Shown: positions 21,113 to 32,340 of the stretch, piece after piece | Layout of the letters: each line of letters opens with the position of its first letter | Position numbering within the stretch: position 1 is the first letter of the stretch | Source: Larimichthys crocea | Taxonomy: Eukaryota > Chordata > Actinopteri > Sciaenidae | Assembly (NCBI RefSeq): GCF_000972845.2 | Contig: NC_040011.1 | Coordinates: 22,805,062-22,869,061, forward strand | Length of the DNA: 64,000 nt | Direction: 5' to 3' | Made by a program: the position numbers and the translations under genes | The notes under the pieces: generated by a model | What the model was told of the DNA's origin: nothing | Seen by the model: only the letters and a program-made list of their open reading frames with translations | Databases searched by the model: none

Positions 21113-22460
21113 AATCCTTCGCTTGGACAGCTCGACAAATGTAAAAAGAGCGAGCTACGTGAGATTGCTAAATATTTTGGTGTGGCTGTTTCAAGTACTC
21201 TTGTAAAGGCAGAGTAAAAGGCCGTTGTGTTGGACCGGTTACTTGCTGAAGGGGTACTTGGTTTACCAGCGTTGGTGGAGTCTCCAATGATGACGGGTGG
21301 GGATGATCCTCTGGTAGGGGAGGCCGAACAGGAGGCTGAGCCTCGGTTGGCCGGCGTTACACCTGATGCGCGGAGTGGTGGGGTGGAAGTGAAACCGCTC
21401 ACATTGCCGCAGTTTGTCCCGCACTCTATCGAGTCATCTCCCGGTTCTAGGCTAGATGCCCGGTTAAAGGTACGTTTAGCTCGTCTCCAGTTGGAGAAAG
21501 AGGAGCGTGAGCATGAGCGAGTTTCAGCTCTGGAGGGAGTTGGAGCTCAAAAGGTTGGAGGCAGAGACAACCATTAAACTGCGTCAATTAGAAATGCAGG
21601 TTAGCTCAGTTCATGTTTCTGATGGTGTCCAGCAGCCATCAGGAGCAGCTGCTTCCACATTTGATCTAAGTAAACACATTTTGCTTGTTCCGGTGTTTCG
21701 GGAGTCTGAAGTGGAGTCCTACTTTGGCGCGTTTGAGCGTATTGCAGTTGCTTTACACTGGCCAAGGGATGTCTGGGCTATACTTTTGCAGTGCAGGTTG
21801 GCAGGCAAGGCTCAGGAGGCTTGTGCGTCTCTGTCGGTGGAAGACTGTTTAAGTTATGAGAAGGTGAAGAGTTCGATTTTGCGAATGTACGAGTTGGTAC
21901 CCGAGGCATATATGCAGCGTTTCCACGGGCTGACAAAGATGTCAGATCAGACTTATGCTGACTTCGCGAGGGAGAAAAGCATTTTATTTGACAGGTGGTG
22001 TGCAGCATGTAAAGCTGAAGATCGGACCTCACTGCGTGAATTGATGTTGCTGGAGGAGTTCAAAAACGGTTTGCCTGAGCGTATTGTAGTGTACTTGAAC
22101 GAACAGAAAGTAAGCAATCTGCAGCACGCTGCTTCTCTGGCGGACGAGTATGCGCTGACGCATAAGGTGACTTTTCTCAAACGTGATGTTCCAGCTCATG
22201 CGAGTGCTCAGAAGCCTGACACTTTTCATAAACATAGTGAAATGTTTGCTGCTCGTGCCCCTGTGCCCTCACCCAGCGAAAAGGGTGAGAGATTGTGTTA
22301 TTTTTTTATGAAGCCTGGTCATCTAATTGCTGATTGTGTGGCATGCAAGAAGCAGCAGCAGGTGGGTGGCACAAAACAACCTAAAGGTGTGGGTTTGATT
22401 AAAACGGTAACTTCCAGTAACCAGTTCACTCTGCGAACAGAGCCTGATGAATGTTTCAAT
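21113..22460 (+). pseudogene. gypsy-type gag, broken
   Basis: Remnant of the structural gag polyprotein that packages element RNA in cytoplasmic particles. The N-terminal helix-rich segment (about 21122-21214) shows DKCKKSELREIAKYFG. An in-frame TAA at 21215-21217 interrupts it, and the same frame then continues to about 21520. A +1/-1 change between about 21515 and 21545 moves to the frame read from 21507 to 22724. That frame carries a charged coiled-coil-like stretch (RELELKRLEAETTIKLRQLEMQ region) and then a capsid domain with WAILLQCRLAGKAQEA, YELVPEAYMQRF and FARQK-like signals. A CCHC zinc knuckle at about 22294-22335 has kept C...H...C, but its second Cys position reads Phe. One nonsense, one frameshift and the lost Cys mark it as dead. 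Confidence 0.85.
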
Positions 22461-22830
22461 CCTTTCATTTTCGAAGGTTTGGTGTGTCTCTCAGGGAAAG
22501 CTGAGGATCAGCGTCATGTCATGGTGTTGCGGGACACCGCCTGCTCACAATCCCTCATTCTTGCCAATATCCTGCCTTTAAACGCCCAGTCAGACTGTGA
22601 GGCCAGTGCAGTTGTGAGAGGTATTGAAATGGGGTTTGTGCCTGCGCCTCTTCACAGTGTCCATGTGCAGACAAAACTAATAACAGGTTTTTTCCCAGTG
22701 GCTGTTCGCAAGTTTTCCTATTGATAGGGTTGACTTCATCATGGGCAATGACATTGCAGGTGGTAAAGTGTATCCGGTTGCAGAGGTGGTGACTGTGCCA
22801 ATTGCAAATCCCAAATCTGATAGCCTAGTT
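22461..22830 (+). pseudogene. gypsy-type aspartic protease, broken
   Basis: It follows gag in the same frame. The active-site triad reads Asp-Thr-Ala (codons 22533-22541) within VLRDTACSQS; retroelement proteases use D-T/S-G or D-T/S-A, so the triad is acceptable. The C-terminal part continues after a frameshift near 22700-22724 with FIMGNDIAGGKV, a hallmark of gypsy proteases. A short linker ending LTRAQAQRQDED lies at 22855-22893. After that the expected reverse transcriptase does not begin. The protease would process gag-pol in the particle; here the frameshift disables it. Confidence 0.8.
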
Positions 22831-22893
22831 AAGTGTGATCCAGGTGTGTTTACTGCGTGTGTGCTAACTCGGGCTCAGGCTCAGAGGCAGGAT

Positions 22894-22990
22894 GAGGATG
22901 CTGTGCTGTCCGACTCTCACTCACTCTATTCCAGCGGAAAAAACATTGCCCCCTGGTGGCAATCAAGTGGATTGCGTAGCAAAAGAGCTA
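22894..22990 (+). other. deletion junction: reverse transcriptase and RNase H missing
   Basis: Within about 100 bp the sequence passes from the post-protease linker to the Cys-Cys part of the integrase zinc finger. No YxDD-type reverse transcriptase or RNase H motif occurs anywhere in the element. In family members this region is typically about 2 kb, so a large internal deletion is inferred. Confidence 0.75.
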
Positions 22991-23652
22991 GAGTCTGACA
23001 GTCCTGTAGGTTTCTGTGAAACATGTCATACCTGCAAGATTGTAAGAAAACCAAATCGGGTAGTGCTTCCAGCCCCTCGGCATCCAGTCCCTGCTGTTGG
23101 TGAACCCTTCGAGCATGTGATTGTTGACTGTGTTGGCCCCCTACCTAGAACTAAGTCCGGTAACCAGTTTTTGTTAACTGTGATGTGTGTGTCAACTTGG
23201 TTCCCTGAGGCTATCCCCTTGCAAAAGATTACTGCCCCAGCTGTAACTAAGGCGTTGACAAAATTCTTTACCACCTTTGGTTTACCGAAGACAGTGCAGA
23301 CTGACCAAGGAACAAACTTCCTTTCAAAAACCTTCAGACAAACCTTGCAGTCTCTAGGTGTCTCTCATTCGGTGTCCAGTGCTTACCATCCCGAGTCACC
23401 GGCGCTCTTGAATGCTGGTACCAGACATTGAAGTCCACATTAAAAAAGTACTGTCATGATACGTGGAAGGATTGGGACGAGGGTGTGCCTTTTGCGCTTT
23501 ATGCTATCCGTGATGCTAAGCAGGAATCTCTTGGGTTCAGTCCGGCTGAGCTTGTTTTTGGTCACAATGTACGTGGTCCATTGAAAGTGTTAAAAGAGCG
23601 GTTTATATCCCCTTCTCCTAAGTCTGACATGTTAAGTTTTGTTTCTCGATAA
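22991..23652 (+). pseudogene. gypsy-type integrase, broken
   Basis: Remnant of the DDE integrase that inserts element cDNA. The N-terminal zinc finger keeps its C-x2-C half (CETCHTC, about 23015) but its two His are lost in the upstream deletion. The catalytic core keeps Asp in VIVDCVGP (23126-23128), Asp in QTDQGTNF (23303-23305) and a Glu at 23410-23412. The Glu is about 35 residues after the second Asp, as in D,D-35-E enzymes, but it lies in another frame because of a 1-nt change between about 23390 and 23410. The core continues with LGFSPAELVFGH and VRGPL, typical of fish gypsy elements. A stop at 23650-23652 precedes unrelated AT-rich sequence, so the C-terminal domain is absent. Confidence 0.87.
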
Positions 23653-23658
23653 AAAAAT

Positions 23659-23751
23659 GTAGATTTGTACAGTAAGTATGTAATATATGTGTACTATACT
23701 GGTATAGTATATGAAATATAACGCTGCTTATTTGATCTGCGTTATATATTA
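23659..23751 (+). repeat. ~90-bp duplication flanking L2 fragment, left copy
   Basis: 'gtagatttgtacagtaagtatgtaatatatgtgtactatactgg...gcttatttgatctgcgtta' is repeated at 24071-24157, right after the 10-N gap. The copies then diverge. A 90-bp repeat is far too long for a LINE target-site duplication. Confidence 0.9.
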
Positions 23752-23916
23752 TAGGACAAGCTTGAAGAAAGTGTGGAGTCAACAGCTGACAGTAAGATCT
23801 TCTAGAATTCACTTCAGGTAATTTAACTAGGATTAATTTTACTCTGCTGTACCCGAAACTGGATTGGACTCAGGTGTGAACAAGTGACACGCCCCCAAAA
23901 CCACAGCCTTTTGTAA

Positions 23917-24060
23917 TTCGTGATTAATGCCTCACTGTCCTCAGGCGTATTTCCAGCGGCCTTCAAACAAGCCAGAGTTACGCCATTACTAAAAAAGACT
24001 ACGCTTAACCCTGCCTCGGTTGAAAATTATCGGCCGGTGTCACTGCTCCCCTTCCTCTCG
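23917..24060 (+). pseudogene. L2-type LINE reverse transcriptase fragment
   Basis: The + strand reads SSGVFPAAFKQARVTPLLKK, followed by NPASVENYRPVSLLPFLS up to the gap. This matches the start of the reverse transcriptase domain of fish L2-clade LINEs (non-LTR retrotransposons), where FKQARVTPLLKK and ENYRPVSLLPFLSK are typical. It is open for about 47 codons, preceded by a stop at 23914-23916, and cut by the N gap at 24061. It lies inside the gypsy element, between integrase and 3' LTR, so it is either a nested insertion or a misjoin. Confidence 0.8.
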
Positions 24061-24070
24061 NNNNNNNNNN
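24061..24070. other. assembly gap (10 N)
   Basis: Ten undetermined bases, probably a placeholder for a gap of unknown size. It separates the L2 fragment from a second copy of the ~90-bp sequence. Confidence 1.
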
Positions 24071-24157
24071 GTAGATTTGTACAGTAAGTATGTAATATAT
24101 GTGTACTATACTGGTATAGTATATGAAATATAACGCTGCTTATTTGATCTGCGTTAT
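24071..24157 (+). repeat. ~90-bp duplication flanking L2 fragment, right copy
   Basis: It matches 23659-23751. It is followed by 'gtatatatgtagtacaaccaatttgtaaaacc' and then the truncated 3' LTR. Confidence 0.9.
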
Positions 24158-24202
24158 TATGTATATATGTAGTACAACCAATTTGTAAAACCAAACCAGT
24201 CG

Positions 24203-24455
24203 GCGGTCGGCCTGTGTGGCAGAGACCGGGTGGTAACTGTGTGTGTGTGATCTGGTTCAGGAGTGAGCCGTGTAAAAAAGCTGGTGATTCGGCTCCCTGT
24301 GTTTTGGGGGAGCCCGTTCTGGGTTGACTCGTTTTCTTCTTTATTTTAAATAAACTCCTTTTCTTGGTTACATTGTCTACTGTTTTCTGTCAAGACTCCC
24401 TGTTATTTAATTATATGTTACTCCCCCATCCCCTGGTCCAACCGGGGACGTAACA
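24203..24455 (+). repeat. 3' LTR of gypsy-type element, 5'-truncated
   Basis: It matches 20323-20574 and lacks the first ~196 bp of the LTR, including the TATA box and the preceding polypurine tract. It ends CGTAACA and contains AATAAA at 24349-24354. Most differences from the 5' LTR are transitions. Confidence 0.92.
24349..24354 (+). terminator. polyadenylation signal in 3' LTR
   Basis: AATAAA in 'tttattttaaataaactcc', aligned with 20468-20473 of the 5' LTR. Confidence 0.6.
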
Positions 24456-24460
24456 GCTGA
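24456..24460. repeat. 5-bp target-site duplication, right
   Basis: GCTGA directly after the 3' LTR; partner of 20122-20126. Confidence 0.85.
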
Positions 24461-24556
24461 TGAATTGATTAGTTAGACAGAAGATTAATAGGCAACTGTT
24501 TTGATACTTTATTGTTAATAACATCAAATTATTTTTTAAGCAAAAATGAGAACTAG
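24461..24556 (+). repeat. dispersed teleost repeat interrupted by gypsy insertion
   Basis: 'tgaattgattagttagacagaagattaataggcaactgttttgatac...attattttttaagcaaaaatgag' resembles a very common fish repeat built around 'ATCGATTA' words ('gcaactattttgataatcgattaatcg...ttaagcaaaaatgcc'). The LTR element appears to have inserted at its edge or into it. Confidence 0.5.
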
Positions 24557-27500
24557 GTTACCTTGGTGAATTTTATTATGTGTTTTTTTTCAAGGTATTA
24601 GTTTCAAGTAATTTTTTTTTTTTTTTTTTAACGCAACCCAGGTCTTATTTTCATTATTTTATTATACCTGTAGATTATGATTTTTAGGGTGATGATTTAC
24701 CATTCACTTAGCGCCTGGCTCTTTTAATTATTGTTGCACTACCTGTCAAACTTTAATCTAGCATGACATATAAGCATTTAACAATGAAACTGGTCTACAT
24801 TCACTTTGGTTTATTTCTTTACAATGGGTCGGCCTCAGAATTCAGACAGGAATTATTTCTTACCTGTAAGCCCACAAAATAAGGTAAGCTAATGTTATGC
24901 TACCTCTTGCTAACGCTAAAGTTAGTGCTGTAGGTAGTACGCTGATTAGCCTATCCACTCCTTCCAAGTTTAATCTTTTTGTTTTTGCAATAACAACTTT
25001 AATTAAAGTCATTATGACCCTCAAAACTCTTTGGAAATAGTATATAATGCCTTATGTACAGGGCTTCAGCATGTGGAGATCTCTAAAGCATGACAGACCT
25101 TCTGTGCCTGGTAACGGTTGCTAAGCTATGAATGGGTAATTGTTTAGGATAGAGGCTTAGTAAGCGGCCAGTTGCTGAAATCTGGGACATGGCAACATTG
25201 CTATGGCTACAGAGTCCAACAGTGCAATAAACACAAGCAGCTAGACGGTCACACAGGTTGTAAACGAACATCCAATTTAGTCATTATACCACTTATTTGA
25301 CAGTTAAAGTAAAGGGGAACACACCTCAAAAGTCATGAATAATCCTCAATTACATGGAAAAGAATTTAGGCACACACCTACTTCAGTGATTACGAAAGTT
25401 ATGAAATAGGAGGATGGTCAGCAAAATATAACTATGTTATATAAAGAACAGGTTTCACAATAGTTAATGTTCCCTTCATTTCCTCCTTCAAATAAGATTC
25501 AAGGCTTTTAGAATACCAAGTAAACAACAGGAGAGAAGAACAAGAAGAAAACTGATCAATATCACTCCCATGTTTGTACAGTGTGGCTGGAGCCAGCAGC
25601 CTGTTAGCATGAAGAATTGAAATGAGGGAATGCCTGTTTTTGTCCAATGGCAACAAAATCTGTCTTCCAGCACTTGTAAAGCGCACTGATAAACACGATA
25701 TATCTTGCTTGTTTATTTAGTACAAAGATCGAAGTGTAAAAAGGTCAGTTTGCTGTTTCACAGTGGGTAACTTCCTGAACTTCCTAGTGGTTGCTCGACA
25801 ACTGGTCTGAGCCAAGTGGTCCAGTATAACCCCCTACAAAAAGGCATACGTTTGTACAGAATAAATCAACATAATGCTGTTGTGTTTTTGATACACATAG
25901 GCCCAGTGGTTTCCTCTCATATAAAGTCTTTATGCTAACATAAATTAACTATAAATTAGAGCCGTATCAGTCTTCTTCAAACATATTTCCCAAAATATCA
26001 AATTGTTCATTGAAGACAGCTCTAGCCCAATTGTACCTGCTCTGCAAAGTCATAATTATTCTGTAATATATTGCCATAAAAGCTGGAATTTTTCACCTGT
26101 GCTATAACCCACAGTATACTGCTGGCTAGTTCTACTAAACAGAGGTGTGTTTATGCCACCTAAAAGGCTGCCCTGTGACTACCTTTGATTGATAGTGACT
26201 GCTCTAATCCAGTGTCAATCCCCACCAGTCCACTGCTAACCCCACCATCATCACCACCACACCTGCATCCTGTTGAGTATTCCACAGCCCCTTCATTTTT
26301 AAGCTCTCAGCCACTGTTTTTTTTTTCTTTCTCCCAATCATTCTTCTTCTGTCTCTCATATTGGATCACATTCTGCCTATTGCAGCCCAGTTTAGTTGTG
26401 TACATGTTTGTATTCAAAACAGGCAGGAAATGTCTCCGTCTGAAGCTGGAAGTGATTTGTTGAGGGATCTGTTCGCATACAGAGGACTGCAGGAGCAAAT
26501 TCCTTTGCCGCTATGTTGCTTTTCAAACAATGAAATCATTTGAAATTAACTGAAAGGAAATCAAAACAGTGTCTCTGAATTTTCAGTATGTGTTTTTGTT
26601 TTTACTCATGCATGCACGTACACGTTACCATTCCCATTTAGTGCTTTCTAGGATCGATCAATTGACACTCATTATACTATATGTATGGTGAAACACTATC
26701 ACACATAGTGCATCCTCAGTTTAACATCAAAAACGTCTTGACATTCTTTATCTCTACCCTGCAGGATTGCAGTGTGGGACAATTTCCCTTTTTTTTGCAG
26801 AAGGCAACTCACCACAAAGACAAGTGTTTGTTTGAAAAGCAATATAAGGGCATGGCACTGGCACAGAAAAAAAAAAAAGTTGTTTGCGTAACCACAATTT
26901 CTATTCAACCACAATGGCAATTACGCCAATTTGTTACATGACTAGAAGTAGCGACGTGGGGGATTTCCTATGTCTCTGCTCTCAAATAATTACACTATGA
27001 CTCACTACAATACAGTATATTTAAACAACAAGAGCCAACTGTGTTGAGTAGTCATAGCCGCTGGTGTGTAGCTGAATATCAGTGTGCTTTGTTGTTGTAT
27101 TTTTTTATTTTATTCAGAAGCTTCCCATTAAATATTGGCCTACTTTTAAAGATTCACTAATCGATATTTTATATTAACAATGAGTCAAAAGAGAAAAGAG
27201 TTGCTTGTAGTGACAAACCCACAGCTGCAGTTGCCCTTGCGTCTGCTGAACACCGTAGAGTCTTAAAGCTCACTGTGTTGGTTATTGCACACAACAACTT
27301 TAGTTTCCTCTCATCAACCTTGATTCCAGCTGAAGCAAGCTGTCAGAGAAAAACTTCAAAATAAACTTACTATATGCTACCTGCTCAGCACCAAATTACA
27401 GACAAAGTTAGCCACTAGTTGGTAAACGTGAAGAGCAGCAAGAAAAGAGCCACAAGAGTTGGCAGAGACCAGATTGGATTGGACTTATAATTGCAAGGTG

Positions 27501-27619
27501 TCCAGAAATGTGTATTATATTAGTTATATTGGTGAGACAGGATGTCATTTTATGTGTGAATGTCATTTATAAAAAAATATCATGGTGCATTGTAAAAGAG
27601 CGAGAAAGGTTGGCGTGCA
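24557..27619. other. gene-free stretch
   Basis: Contains a T homopolymer (24612-24630), several short A or T runs, and no supported gene. The 84-codon frame on the - strand at 25432-25686 has no recognisable domain. Confidence 0.4.
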
Positions 27620-27850
27620 TATGTCGGTCTTTTTGATATATGGGTCAAACAAATAGGACTTCTCCTGGCTGTTCAAGTCTCCTGTGAAACCAAAAGTAAA
27701 TGGTGACTTATTTTTAAGTTATGTATGGAACTTAATGTGATGTTTTCCTAAACCTTAATGAGTCGTTTTGGTGCCTAAATCTAATCAGAATGTGACCATT
27801 ACTGTTACCATGAAGAAAAAGTGATGTCCTTTCCTGCATATCCTATATTC
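27620..27850 (-). repeat. possible dispersed repeat fragment
   Basis: 'ttcaagtctcctgtgaaaccaaaagtaaatg' and 'ttttcctaaaccttaatgagtcgttttggtgcctaaatctaat' resemble, in inverse orientation, the 'ttaggcaacaaaaccacttggttaggtttagg' module also seen in the 15650 and 49330 repeats. Boundaries are uncertain. Confidence 0.35.
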
Positions 27851-28968
27851 ATAAAATGCTCTGCTCTGTATTCATAAAAATCTGTAACACTATTATACGA
27901 CACGCAGAATGCTCTTAAAAGTGGCATGATATCCATTGATATGTTGGTTTATATCTTAGTCTGCTGCCCCCAACTAGCCAAACTAATGCTTTTATACTCT
28001 TTGTAACCCCGTGAAAAGTGTCATTAATAAAGTTGTTTATTATGTGAAGTACTACTTAATTATACTAGGAGAGGGGTAGGCTAAACAAATAGCAAGCAAA
28101 TATGTTAAAACTGTTATGTTTTGAAAAATTATTTTGGCAACTTTCTGCTAACGTATGTGGCCATTGGGAAAGAGCATCTGGGAAATCACAAACCCGTATG
28201 AGATCACTGCGCTCTCGCTACATATCTTTGTCAGACATCCAGTATTCAACATATGGCTTTTGTAAGCACGTTTAAAGAATACTTTGCCAAAATAAAATTG
28301 AATTGCGCAGACATTCCCATGTGTGGAAATACACGCTTACTGAGTTTGTTTTATTTAACCTTTGTTTAACACTTTCTTTAGACTGTGATGTGTCACAGAA
28401 TGGAAGGAGATGCTTTCATACAGGAAATCACACACTACGTTTGGCAGCTACATAAAACGATGACTGTTTCAACTTATGGCCACAGTGCAAATTGGTGACC
28501 ACCCTATTTTATTGACCTTCAGGCCTTCATGCATTACTTCAAATATGAGGCTATCTGTCATTTGGAAAATGATATGACTGTCTGTCACAGGGAATTCATA
28601 GACGTAACTCTAGTTTTAACATCTATACCATCCGTTGTTTCAGTTGCATGTTGCATGCAAGCGCCAAAACTGAAAGCAGTGACAGTGATATCAGTCCTCT
28701 GGTAATCCACCTTCATTTACCTGGCTTGACTTTGACTTTTAATTACATCATCTTGGTGCACCCTTTTCTTCTGCAATGCACCTGAATGGAGAATTAGTAC
28801 CACCAGGTATTTTTCACCTTGTTGACTCATTCTCTACCACGATAAATTGTATATCTAAAATAAGAGGATGCTCTTAAAATAATGACAAAAGAGATATGAA
28901 TCATGTTTCTTTGACGTATGCGGTCCTTTAAAACCGAACCTGTGACTTGACTAGCAGTTAAACAGTCT
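27851..28968. other. gene-free stretch
   Basis: No recognised gene or repeat. Confidence 0.4.
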
Positions 28969-28997
28969 GTGTTCAGTCTGTCTCACAGACTGAACAC
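28969..28997. other. perfect 13-bp hairpin
   Basis: GTGTTCAGTCTGT, a 3-nt loop CTC, then ACAGACTGAACAC. Short, with no flanking signal. Confidence 0.7.
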
Positions 28998-30046
28998 TGA
29001 TCATGCATGAGATAAAAAAAAAAAGTATTGGACTCTAGGAAAATTTTACAAACACTATGTCGTTTGGAAGTGTCCTGTCAACAGTTTGTCAAATGTTGTG
29101 TGGAAATAGGTCAATGGGACTTTTTTTGAGGCAGTACCACAGTTGGCCACAAATGGGTTGCAAGACTGACTCACTGTACCACACAGAGCTCTGTTACTAC
29201 ATCCGTGCTAGAAGCCCTACTGCCAACCAAAACCAGATGTTCAAACATGTTACCAAGGTAATGCTAACACATGGCTAAAAGTTACAACCCAAATATCCAA
29301 ACAGGCTACACTAGGCTTACACTAAACAAAATATATGTATGATGTGATACTATATTCAACATAGGTGCAAAGACCTCACTACATTTGCACCTGTGTAGGC
29401 TATTTAGCTTTAAGTCCATGAATAGGAACTAATAAAAACTTTGCTCTGTGACAATAAAGGCAGGTGTGAGGTCTGTGTGTGTCTTTGAATGTAGCGGCTG
29501 GCTAATCAAGTTGAGAAGGAACGATCTTTATTGTCCACAAGTCAGGAGGACAAGACTTTGTGCAGCCAAAAGCCTCTTGGCCCTGTGTAACGCGGCCCAA
29601 AGGATGAAGAATCCTGGGAGTTCCGCTGCGATCGGGAATCATTGTCGCGGTTCAAAGCGGGTGCCGAAGCCAAACCTTAAACAAGGACTTAAAAGGACAG
29701 CGGGGGGTGAGGCTGTTGGGCGGCTGTCATGGTCATTATCCTGGTGGTTCAGAACCCCCGCCTTCCCTCCCCAAAACACACACATGAACCAACCCTTCAA
29801 ACACATACACACATCTGCAAGTTAGCCCACCCAGTCCTCCCCATGCACACGGCTTTTTGAAGTTGAATTTGGAAATCTCTCCAATACACACAAAGTGCGT
29901 ATCATGCCAACTTTGTAGCATAAGGGGATCTATTTGTGGAAGGGAGAAATAAAAAAAAAAGTGGTGAGGGATGGCAAGAGCGAGGTGGTGGATTAAAAGG
30001 TGAGAGAGAAAAGCGTAGAGACTCTTTAATTCAAGAAATCCGTGAT
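28998..30046. other. gene-free stretch
   Basis: Open frames at 29057-29278 and 29448-29825 show no recognisable domain. About 29540-29760 is relatively GC-rich and non-repetitive, but nothing identifies an exon. Confidence 0.35.
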
Positions 30047-30071
30047 CCCCCCCCCCCCCCCCCCCCCCCCC
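30047..30071. repeat. poly-C tract (25 C)
   Basis: Uninterrupted run of 25 C on the + strand; the complementary G run generates the Gly-rich - strand frame at 29736-30122, which is an artefact. Confidence 0.95.
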
Positions 30072-32340
30072 AGAGTGATACTTCATGAAACATACAGACA
30101 ATGGCTCAGTGGAAGAAGTCACCCTTAATTCTCCTTTTGATCACCCAGAAGCCTTTGTGTCCCTGGGCTCTTTACACATTCTTTCCTTTTTGTGCCAATG
30201 CTCTAAGTTGGGAATGATTAGTGTCTGTGGATAAATCCCCTTATTTCATTCTTCCTCTTCGGGGATGCTGCTTCTCAGGCAGTCAGCTTACCATAATGCA
30301 GAGTCGCCTCAAAATAAATTACTTTTCATGGTGCATGCCCACAGCTTTCCCTATTTTACCAATCACTGATCATTTGTCAGCATGCTTAATCTAATTGCTT
30401 CAGCTTGAGGAGATTTTGAGAAATAAAAAAGGTCGTTTTCAAAATGATACATTTGTATTTGGGAGGAGTTGATTATGAAGTAGATGTAGTAGATCTTCAC
30501 ATTTTGGTTACCATGCCCAACATGGATTGGATGAGGAAAACGGAAAGGAATCAATGTAACAATGAAACAGTGTTTTAGTACATGATGCTTGGATTAAACT
30601 ACATTCATTACATTACTTCCTTAATCAATATGACCTAGTTTGTTCACAAATCTACAACAAGAGCTCCTTACAAGATCTAACTGGTGAGTGCATCTCTCAA
30701 GATAAATATGTGTTCAGGAAAAACATAAAGCGGTGACACAAAATCAATGGAAAGATGTGATTATCGAAATCTATTGTTGAACTGTTCTCCAAGTGTCTGT
30801 GTCAGAATTGTCCTATATTACTTTAGGTGTTCATGGCTTTTAAAACCTTGCAGGTATTGTTATTGTCTGTGATGCCCTGGAAGAAGATACACATCCACTT
30901 CTTCTTGGCAGATCTTGAGGGCGGAAGTACTGTAGGTGGCCGTTGTGAGCAAAAAGGAAATCGGGCTGCAGATCTTTGCACGCACAAGAAAACTCAACAG
31001 CAAATCAGCATATTGTTCACTATCGCTGTGTTGACCCCCATGTTCTAAAGATAGACCATCAGAAAAAGCAGAGGAAGTGTGTGTGCGAGTGTGTATGCTT
31101 GTTTTTGCACGCGCATACCAAAGTACGCATACACCTGTGCCCTGTTGTAACCGTGTGTGGGGGATTTCGAGGAAGAATGCAGTCGTCTCAGACCACTTTA
31201 ACCACTTCCTTCTTTATCTATGACAGCTCCTCGGTGAGGTTGAGATAACAGCCTGGCTCTGATTCTTTGATGCTTTTTCCCTCCTGACAGCACTAAACAA
31301 GGGGGAAACCCACATGTTGTGCCCCCGAGCCTTCCGTCTCCAAACGTATCTTGAACCGTGTGATGTGGGACCGTCACTGAGATCAAATCATTAATTAACA
31401 TCCTTTTGTTCACGGTGTATGGCTTGAAGAATTTACACACTGTGGTTCACTGCAGAAAGACACCTCCAAAGCATTCATAAGAACTCAACAATTACGCACC
31501 AGGGAAGCACAGACACAAATACCAATCATGTTATATCACAGTACACATTTGGGTTTTATCAAAAGCTGTAAGTGAAGTGAATATCCTTCTCTTTGTTTGG
31601 ATCTCATCAATTGGCTCTTGCATAATGCACATAGAAAGTTCATGGGACACATATACATGCCAAAGCATGTCCAGGCCTGCGGGGTGTTACCCTGAGTGCT
31701 ATCGAGTTCATGTCCAAAATGCCACCTATAGGAAAACACAGAGGTGTTCGCTTTAAGGCCCCCAGTTTAAAAAGATGAAGTAATCCCTTCCTATAATTAA
31801 AGGATGAGAAAACATCAAAGTAAAGGTGTTGCAGTCAAAAAGAGGATATCCATTAACTGCAGGACTTAACACTTCCCTCCCCCAAAAATCTGTAAAAGGA
31901 ATAATCCAACATTAATCTTGTAGTAAAAAAGAAGTACTGAATGACATGAATGACAAAATAATCTTCCTTTTCCATGAATGTCAGGCAGCATCTTTCTCAG
32001 AACTGATCTGTGATAATATTTGAAAAGTAAGGCTGGGACGATATTATAATATATAATATGTAACAAATATAAACTACAAAATAAAAGACAACAAAAATAT
32101 ATATGAACATGATGTATTATTTAGGCTGAATGAAGAAGTTCTCTGAAGCTCATATAAAGATGATCTAAAATAATTTTGTTTGATTCAATATTTTATTTTA
32201 GAATATATCTATGAATTTCATTTGTATCTTTTATTGAAAAGTTACAGATCAAATTAAAAACAGTTGATTTTTCATGTTATATACTTGTCCTCGTATTATA
32301 CTAGTCCCTTTGTGATATAAATATATTGATTAGTGCAGCT
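30072..32340. other. gene-free stretch
   Basis: No gene supported. AT-rich around 32030-32330; 'aaggctgggacgatattataatatataatatg' at 32030 recalls the start of a common AT-rich fish repeat, not delimited. Confidence 0.35.

Larger units (their letters stand above)
20127..24455 (+). mobile_element. Ty3/gypsy-type LTR retrotransposon, defective
   Basis: A complete 5' LTR (448 bp), tRNA-Pro-type primer site, gag, aspartic protease and integrase remnants, and a 5'-truncated 3' LTR (253 bp) lie in order on the + strand and are flanked by GCTGA. The LTR ends are TGTTACG...CGTAACA. Protease-then-integrase order and protein motifs fit Metaviridae (Ty3/gypsy). The reverse transcriptase and RNase H region is missing, so the copy cannot be autonomous. 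Over the ~250 bp shared by the LTRs I count about 8 substitutions and a few small indels, roughly 97% identity, so insertion was not ancient. An L2 fragment and a 10-N gap lie in its 3' part. No envelope frame is seen. Confidence 0.9.

Noticed and set aside
21227..21577. Treating this frame and 21507-22724 as two separate genes
   Set aside because: They are successive pieces of one gag broken by a frameshift; the upstream piece before the 21215 stop belongs to it too.
20127..24455. Endogenous retrovirus interpretation, prompted by the tRNA-Pro primer site
   Set aside because: Gag, protease and integrase motifs fit fish Ty3/gypsy elements, and no envelope frame is present.
29736..30122. 128-codon - strand frame with a Gly run
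   Set aside because: The Gly run is the translation of the poly-C tract, and the rest lacks any recognisable domain.
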